Of a DNA stretch of 64,000 nt, positions 60,319 to 64,000 are shown piece by piece. Each line of letters begins with the position of its first letter. Position 1 is the first letter of the stretch. A model generated the notes under the pieces. It was not told the DNA's origin, made no database searches, and saw nothing but the letters and a program-made list of their open reading frames with translations. Origin of the DNA: Bacteroidia bacterium (GTDB lineage: Bacteria; Bacteroidota; Bacteroidia; J057); assembly GCA_041391665.1 (NCBI GenBank), contig JAWKNO010000002.1, forward strand, positions 2,108,001 to 2,172,000. The letters run 5' to 3'. The translations under genes were made by a program, and so were the position numbers.

Positions 60319-60465
60319 TTTGGGTTGGAAGATGGTACTTTTCGCGCAAACAGTTGGGAAGCTTTTTATGGCAGGTATCAATCCTTGCCCAGTCCCTTTG
60401 AATCCCGGCAAACAAAGCGTAAATTAATGCCGTAGAAGGAAGTGATTAATTAAATCCATTTATCC

Positions 60466-60669
60466 ATGAGGGCCATTCAACTTTATACGCAAATTTCTGC
60501 ACTGCCGGGCGAGCTACAGAAAAAAGTGGCTGATTATATTGACTATCTCAAATATCAGGCTCAAAAGTCGAACAAAAAAGCTGTCCGTGTGGCAGGATTG
60601 GCCAAAGGCATGATCACCATGAAGGATAATTTTGACGATCCGATCGAAGATTTCAATGAATATATGTAA
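60466..60669 (+). CDS. DUF2281-like antitoxin
   Basis: A 67-residue protein (MRAIQLYTQISALPGELQKKVADYIDYLKYQAQKS). The first 40 residues fit the DUF2281 antitoxin pattern, with a helix pair around LPGELQKKVADYIDYLK; the C-terminal FDDPIEDFNEYM is acidic and likely contacts the toxin. It directly abuts the PIN toxin gene (stop at 60667-60669, ATG at 60670). Confidence 0.75.
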   Translation: MRAIQLYTQISALPGELQKKVADYIDYLKYQAQKSNKKAVRVAGLAKGMITMKDNFDDPIEDFNEYM

Positions 60670-61059
60670 ATGGACATCCTTCTCGATACCCATGCGGTAA
60701 TATGGTTTATTACGGAAAACGCTAGCCTGCCCGTAGCTTCGAAGGAAATTATATCAAATCCTGCCAATCGTTGTTTTGTCAGCATGGCAACCTATTGGGA
60801 AATGGGGATTAAATATTCTTTAGATCGTCTGGAATTGAAAAACAGTCTGGAAAGAATTTTCGAAATCATAGAAGAATCGGGGTTTGAGATTCTCCCAATC
60901 ACTCCGGAACACGTATTGTTAGCCACTCAATTAATCCATTATCACAGAGATCCTTTTGACCGGATGATCATTGGTCAGGCAAAAAGCGAAGGGTTAAAAA
61001 TCATGACCAAAGATGCGCTTTTCAGCAATTATGGTGTTGATGTGATCTGGGAGAAGTAG
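60670..61059 (+). CDS. PIN-domain ribonuclease toxin (VapC type)
   Basis: A 129-residue PIN toxin. The acidic residues Asp6 (LLDTHAVIW), Glu44 (TYWEMGIK), Asp97 (RDPFDRMIIGQA) and Asp115 (MTKDALFSNY) fit the PIN active site. VapC proteins cleave RNA, often tRNA or rRNA; the target is unknown. The DUF2281 gene just upstream is the likely antitoxin. The pair sits between the two Rhs repeat copies. Confidence 0.85.
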   Translation: MDILLDTHAVIWFITENASLPVASKEIISNPANRCFVSMATYWEMGIKYSLDRLELKNSLERIFEIIEESGFEILPITPEHVLLATQLIHYHRDPFDRMIIGQAKSEGLKIMTKDALFSNYGVDVIWEK

Positions 61060-61130
61060 GAATAGTCGCCAGATATCCGATCATTTGCGCCTCCTGATAG
61101 GTCGAAAGGATATTGCCGGTGGCGTCCGGG

Positions 61131-61595
61131 TTACTGCAATTCATCCAGAAAACTTTGAAAGGATTTTGCGACTAAATACAAATTTGAATACTCATTATGA
61201 TCCGGGTCTTGAAAATCAACTTCTTTTTCATGATCCCAAAAGTAAATATACCCGAAATCTTCTCCCACACAGGAAATACAAACTAAGTTTCCGCCAGGGT
61301 CGTGTGCAATAGGTAAAATATTGTGAGGTAATCGTTTTTCCTCCTTTTTATAAATTTTGATATAATTTTTTAGATTGTCGTACTTTCCGTCATAGATTGC
61401 CAAAAACCAATCAATTCCCGAACTCGTCCTTTTCCCATTTTCATCAAAAAAAAACCGATTGGGGAGACATCTTCCCCCATTGTATGTAAGTAAGTGTTTT
61501 TTATACTCCTCCGGGAGCCGTAATCCGATTATTTGCTCTATTTCATTAATCTGAAACTGAGTTATGGGTAGTTCTGTATGTGAGAATATTATCAT
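61131..61595 (-). CDS. SMI1/KNR4 (SUKH-1) family immunity protein
   Basis: A 154-residue protein started at the ATG at 61595 (MIIFSHTELPITQFQINEIEQIIG). GLRLPEEYKKHLLTYNGG is the SUKH N-terminal signature, and NILPIAHDPGGNLVCISCVGEDFGYIYFWDHE the conserved middle. SUKH proteins are frequent immunity partners of secreted nuclease toxins. It starts 13 bp after the end of the Rhs-WHH toxin gene on the same strand, the classic toxin-immunity order. Confidence 0.85.
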   Translation of the reverse strand: MIIFSHTELPITQFQINEIEQIIGLRLPEEYKKHLLTYNGGRCLPNRFFFDENGKRTSSGIDWFLAIYDGKYDNLKNYIKIYKKEEKRLPHNILPIAHDPGGNLVCISCVGEDFGYIYFWDHEKEVDFQDPDHNEYSNLYLVAKSFQSFLDELQ

Positions 61596-61608
61596 AATAC
61601 TACTTCTG

Positions 61609-62415
61609 TTATTTCCTGGGCCATAAGTAAAATCCTCCTGTATGCCCTGTCTTATTGTGGATTTCGCTCTCAACTAGTTGCATTCTTCCATAATCCTGAT
61701 AATGATGCCAAGTGTAACCCTTAGGTGTAAAGTTATAGCCCGCCTCTTTATTGGCTGCCGAAAAATCATTATCCCTATCTCCAGTTGGTGTAATCATAAC
61801 GTCATTGGGGCCATCCGGATATAGATTGCCTGAAAAATCAGGAAATCCATCTACATCAAATGGAACATCTGTCTTTGGATGGTTCGATTCCGCTAGGTGA
61901 GAGTTCCTGATTTTTATCTCCCTATTAAAAATATTTAAATCTTCGGCGGATGCATTTCCGTTTCCAACATTTTCAAAAGCTTCTTGTATCCGGTTATAAT
62001 CTTTTAGACCATTTTGAATACGATAAGCATACGATTTTGCATGGTTAATTCGGCGCTGATTTTCAACCGGATCGTTGGTAAATTCGGAGGATGTTTTGGG
62101 CGTTTCTTGGGGAAACAACCAATCTGCCAAGAGTTTCCACGTCAATAAACTATATACCTGTGATTCAACCGTTGGAGAAGCCGGGCGATTATATTGAATT
62201 GCTCTTTCAGAAACGGGATCTCCAGGGTTGAAGGGCTGGCTTGAACCTTTGCCATACTGTCCTCCACGAATTACTCGCATTTGCGGTTGAGGAGCGGGAG
62301 ATGTTGCTCTAACCGGCTCCGCCCCCTCCAACTCCACCGCATCCAGCACCCGGTTGCCCGAAAAAGCATACGGGCTGTAAAAAGGATACTTAGCCGCCAA
62401 CGGATCCACACTCAA
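61609..62415 (-). CDS. Rhs-repeat C-terminal toxin tip with WHH nuclease domain
   Basis: A 268-residue frame from a TTG at 62415; it stays open to 62517, with no ATG, so it is a tip cassette or the 3' end of a broken Rhs gene. The N-terminus (LSVDPLAAKYPFYSPYAFSGNRVLDAVELEG) is the Rhs core terminus. The C-terminus has TWHHYQDYGRMQLVESEIHNKTGHTGG (235-261), the HNH/endonuclease VII-type WHH signature. The upstream half of the core, including FGFNGQ, is in another frame. Without the core and export domain the gene may be silent, but the immunity gene is intact. Confidence 0.75.
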   Translation of the reverse strand: MSVDPLAAKYPFYSPYAFSGNRVLDAVELEGAEPVRATSPAPQPQMRVIRGGQYGKGSSQPFNPGDPVSERAIQYNRPASPTVESQVYSLLTWKLLADWLFPQETPKTSSEFTNDPVENQRRINHAKSYAYRIQNGLKDYNRIQEAFENVGNGNASAEDLNIFNREIKIRNSHLAESNHPKTDVPFDVDGFPDFSGNLYPDGPNDVMITPTGDRDNDFSAANKEAGYNFTPKGYTWHHYQDYGRMQLVESEIHNKTGHTGGFYLWPRK

Positions 62416-62461
62416 AAACCGCCCCAGCCGGGCATCCTCGACGCGGTACTTGTAGGAAACG

Positions 62462-62692
62462 GCGTTGCCTGTGCCGTAGATTTCGGGGTCAGTTTCCCTT
62501 CGACGGAACTCAGGGCATCACCTGCCCATTAAACCCAAACCGATACTCTCCCAAATTCAAAGAACGGCCAAATTGAACTCACCCCCTGGCCCCCGCTCTT
62601 TGGAAGAGCGGGGGAAAATGGCTGCGTTTTGCCCCGCGGGCGCTGGTTTTATGGGGAAATCAGACCGGCGCGGCTTGACTAAGGTAATACTT
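62462..62692 (-). repeat. Rhs-core remnant, repeat copy B
   Basis: Matches copy A at 60095-60318 across most of its length, including the hairpin (62591-62613) and the GEYRFGFN core fragment. Between 62494 and 62520 it carries a different filler and a frame change: the frame with FGFNGQVMP stops, while the frame continuing into the toxin starts about 62517. This makes the core broken. The region from here to 62875 holds no other gene. Confidence 0.75.
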
Positions 62693-62875
62693 TTAAATAA
62701 TTAATTGACACCGTTACGCGAGTATAATCTCCACCCCCACAGCTCCATCGGGTATAAAACGCCCGATGAGATCGGACAACATTTAAAGCAGAATTTTTAC
62801 TTTAGACCTGGGGTGGTTTAGGGGAAGAGGACATTGGGAATCAATGGCCCAAAATCTTGGGGAAAAGATAAAAAC

Positions 62876-63439
62876 TCACTCCCCCAATACCCGCGCCATC
62901 ATGTCGCGAAGATAGCTTGTATCGGGGGTATCCATTCCGATCTCTTTGGCGGCTTCGTCCCAATAACGCATGCGCAAGGATAACTTAAACCACTGACTGG
63001 CTTCAAAGGCTTCGGCTTCTGCCTCTGTCATGACTCCGCCCTGCATTTCAAGGGTCTTTTTGCTGGCTTCTGACAATTCTTCCAGATAACCGGGTTCGGT
63101 AAATGTGAGATATCGCTTGGCTGCCACATGCCCCTCCACCAATGCTGCTACTTTCTCTGAAAATCCGCGGGTGCGGAGAAATTCGGCCCCAATACGGTCA
63201 TGATCAGCTGCGCCATATTCGCCAAATGTTTCGGGAGAAAGTGACTTTGCATACAGGTGCCCGATGTCGTGGAGAAATGCCGCAATAATCACTTCCTCAT
63301 CATACCCCTCTTCTTCGGCAAGCTCGGCACTTTGTACCATGTGCTCCAGTTGGGTCACTTCTTCTCCGTAACTGTCATCTCCATATAGGTCAAACAAGGC
63401 AAATATTTCATCAACAACGGCTTGTGTTGTGGTATTCAT
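62876..63439 (-). CDS. HD-domain phosphohydrolase/oxygenase, PhnZ/TmpB-like
   Basis: A 187-residue HD-domain protein. Residues matching the PhnZ mixed-valent di-iron site are Tyr24, Glu27, His33 (QLEHMVQ), His57-Asp58 (FLHDIGHL), His80 (AADHDRIG), His104 and Lys108 (GHVAAKRYL). HVAAKRYL is characteristic of PhnZ and the related TmpB, which oxidatively cleave organophosphonates. The partner hydroxylase PhnY/TmpA is not adjacent, so its substrate is unknown. It is isolated at the end of the accessory island. Confidence 0.85.
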   Translation of the reverse strand: MNTTTQAVVDEIFALFDLYGDDSYGEEVTQLEHMVQSAELAEEEGYDEEVIIAAFLHDIGHLYAKSLSPETFGEYGAADHDRIGAEFLRTRGFSEKVAALVEGHVAAKRYLTFTEPGYLEELSEASKKTLEMQGGVMTEAEAEAFEASQWFKLSLRMRYWDEAAKEIGMDTPDTSYLRDMMARVLGE

Positions 63440-63587
63440 ATTCTGTTTTTTTGACGTAAATGTAAGTGAATATTATTATTAGTATATAAACTTCCTGTGA
63501 AGCATTTTGCCCATATTTGCATAAATTAATCATCAATCTACCTGTAGCGTTTTCACAAAAATTGGGATCATACCGGATATTTTCAGT

Positions 63588-63629
63588 GAGGTACTCCCCA
63601 ATTGTTGGACAGAATTGGGGACCACCTCA
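63588..63629. repeat. IS-end-like inverted repeat
   Basis: GAGGTACTCCCCAATT (63588-63603) and AATTGGGGACCACCTC (63613-63628) pair with two mismatches around GTTGGACAG. The form TGAGGT...CCCAATTGTTGGACAG resembles IS3-family (IS150 group) terminal repeats. The 12-mer GGGACCACCTCA at 63618-63629 also occurs at 60083-60094, just at the hipT stop codon. No transposase gene is present. Confidence 0.55.
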
Positions 63630-63641
63630 AATAAAATAGGA

Positions 63642-63980
63642 ATGATAAACTATAATGACAAAATATTCATACCTGTTGTTAATTCAGAAAATGGAGAAAC
63701 ATCAAGTGAAACGGTTTTTATTTACAAGCAAATCGGAAACATATTGACATCTGAATACTCAGGTGGTAAAATAATTAAGGGGCATTTGATTGGACTTGTT
63801 GGTGAAAATGGGGAAATTGAAATGCGATATCATCAAGTAAACCAAAACGGGGAACTTATGACAGGCATATGTACATCAAAACCTGAAATTCTTAAAAATG
63901 GAAAAATTCGGCTTCACGAAAGTTGGGAATGGACATCAGGTGATAAATCAAAAGGACAATCAATAATACAGGAACAATGA
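63642..63980 (+). CDS. Conserved hypothetical protein (n-acetylglutamate synthase-like annotation family)
   Basis: A 112-residue protein started at the ATG at 63642 (MINYNDKIFIPVVNSENGETS). It belongs to a small beta-rich family found in Bacteroidota, often annotated as N-acetylglutamate synthase without evidence; SEYSGGKIIKGHLIGLVGENGE, MRYHQVNQNGELMTGIC and LHESWEWTSGD are recognisable family features. It is not an acetyltransferase by motif. The IS-end-like repeat lies just upstream, so it may be mobile. The trailing AGCCGCTAACGGT at the window edge may be the start of a repeat or attC-like site. Confidence 0.6.
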   Translation: MINYNDKIFIPVVNSENGETSSETVFIYKQIGNILTSEYSGGKIIKGHLIGLVGENGEIEMRYHQVNQNGELMTGICTSKPEILKNGKIRLHESWEWTSGDKSKGQSIIQEQ

Positions 63981-64000
63981 GAATGCCAGCCGCTAACGGT

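Noticed and set aside
60130..60435. A 101-residue plus-strand frame over Rhs repeat copy A.
   Set aside because: It crosses the hairpin and the repeat boundary and has no known domain; the minus-strand Rhs-core reading explains most of it.
1..64000. Search for tRNA, rRNA and CRISPR arrays.
   Set aside because: No cloverleaf with a CCA-adjacent acceptor stem, no rRNA core sequence and no regularly spaced direct-repeat array was recognised by eye; a covariance-model scan was not possible.

Overview
The window looks like a chromosomal segment of a Bacteroidota member, most likely Saprospiria (Saprospiraceae/Haliscomenobacter/Lewinella-like). Reasons: several secreted proteins end in type IX secretion (T9SS) sorting domains; there is a TonB-dependent receptor with a carboxypeptidase-like N-terminal domain; genes lack Shine-Dalgarno sites; and -7 boxes fit the Bacteroidota form TAnnTTTG (upstream of hutH, dapF, the MFS gene, the LysR gene, nadE and the radical SAM gene). 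No rRNA, tRNA or CRISPR array was recognised. The taxonomic call is inference from gene content.

Layout. 1-10.55 kb: a minus-strand alpha-glucan/glycogen cluster (branching enzyme, CinA amidohydrolase, GT3 glycogen synthase, GT4 glycosyltransferase, GH57, sugar kinase-like protein, GH31, and the start of a secreted amylase-like protein). 10.7-20 kb: GMC oxidoreductase, oligopeptidase B, a T9SS DUF2341 protein, a LytTR response regulator, a PAS histidine kinase and a LysR regulator divergent from isocitrate dehydrogenase. 20-30 kb: mainly housekeeping metabolism (icd, AlkB-type monooxygenase, dapF, MFS transporter, GldH-like lipoprotein, accA, gltA, nadE).

30.2-33.1 kb is the most interesting part. 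An NrtR-type NUDIX regulator is divergent from nadE and is followed by an SPFH/band-7 protein and a divergent NAD kinase-like protein. Three copies of one 8-7-8 inverted repeat (ATTTGTGT-N7-ACACAAAT) lie exactly in the two upstream regions (nadE/nrtR and SPFH). I read this as an NAD-homeostasis regulon in which an SPFH scaffold is coupled to NADP formation.

33-49 kb: TonB receptor, glycine-rich T9SS protein, radical SAM/SPASM protein, two tandem ~950-1000-residue sugar dehydrogenase-PKD-T9SS paralogs separated by a clear terminator, then a minus-strand cluster of a ferric-reductase/Rieske fusion with membrane partners, an ATP-grasp protein and a DinB-like protein. 49-58.4 kb: DUF1015 and serC, ppa, a KAS III-like protein lacking two of the three usual catalytic residues, two tandem sulfatases, a 101-bp tandem repeat and hutH.

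58.5-64 kb is an accessory island: a tripartite HipBST toxin-antitoxin with two putative operators, a DUF2281/PIN toxin-antitoxin pair, and an Rhs-tip cassette with a WHH-type HNH nuclease domain plus a SUKH immunity gene. Two diverged copies of an Rhs-core segment flank the island. It also holds an IS-end-like inverted repeat, a PhnZ-like HD-domain protein and a small conserved hypothetical protein.
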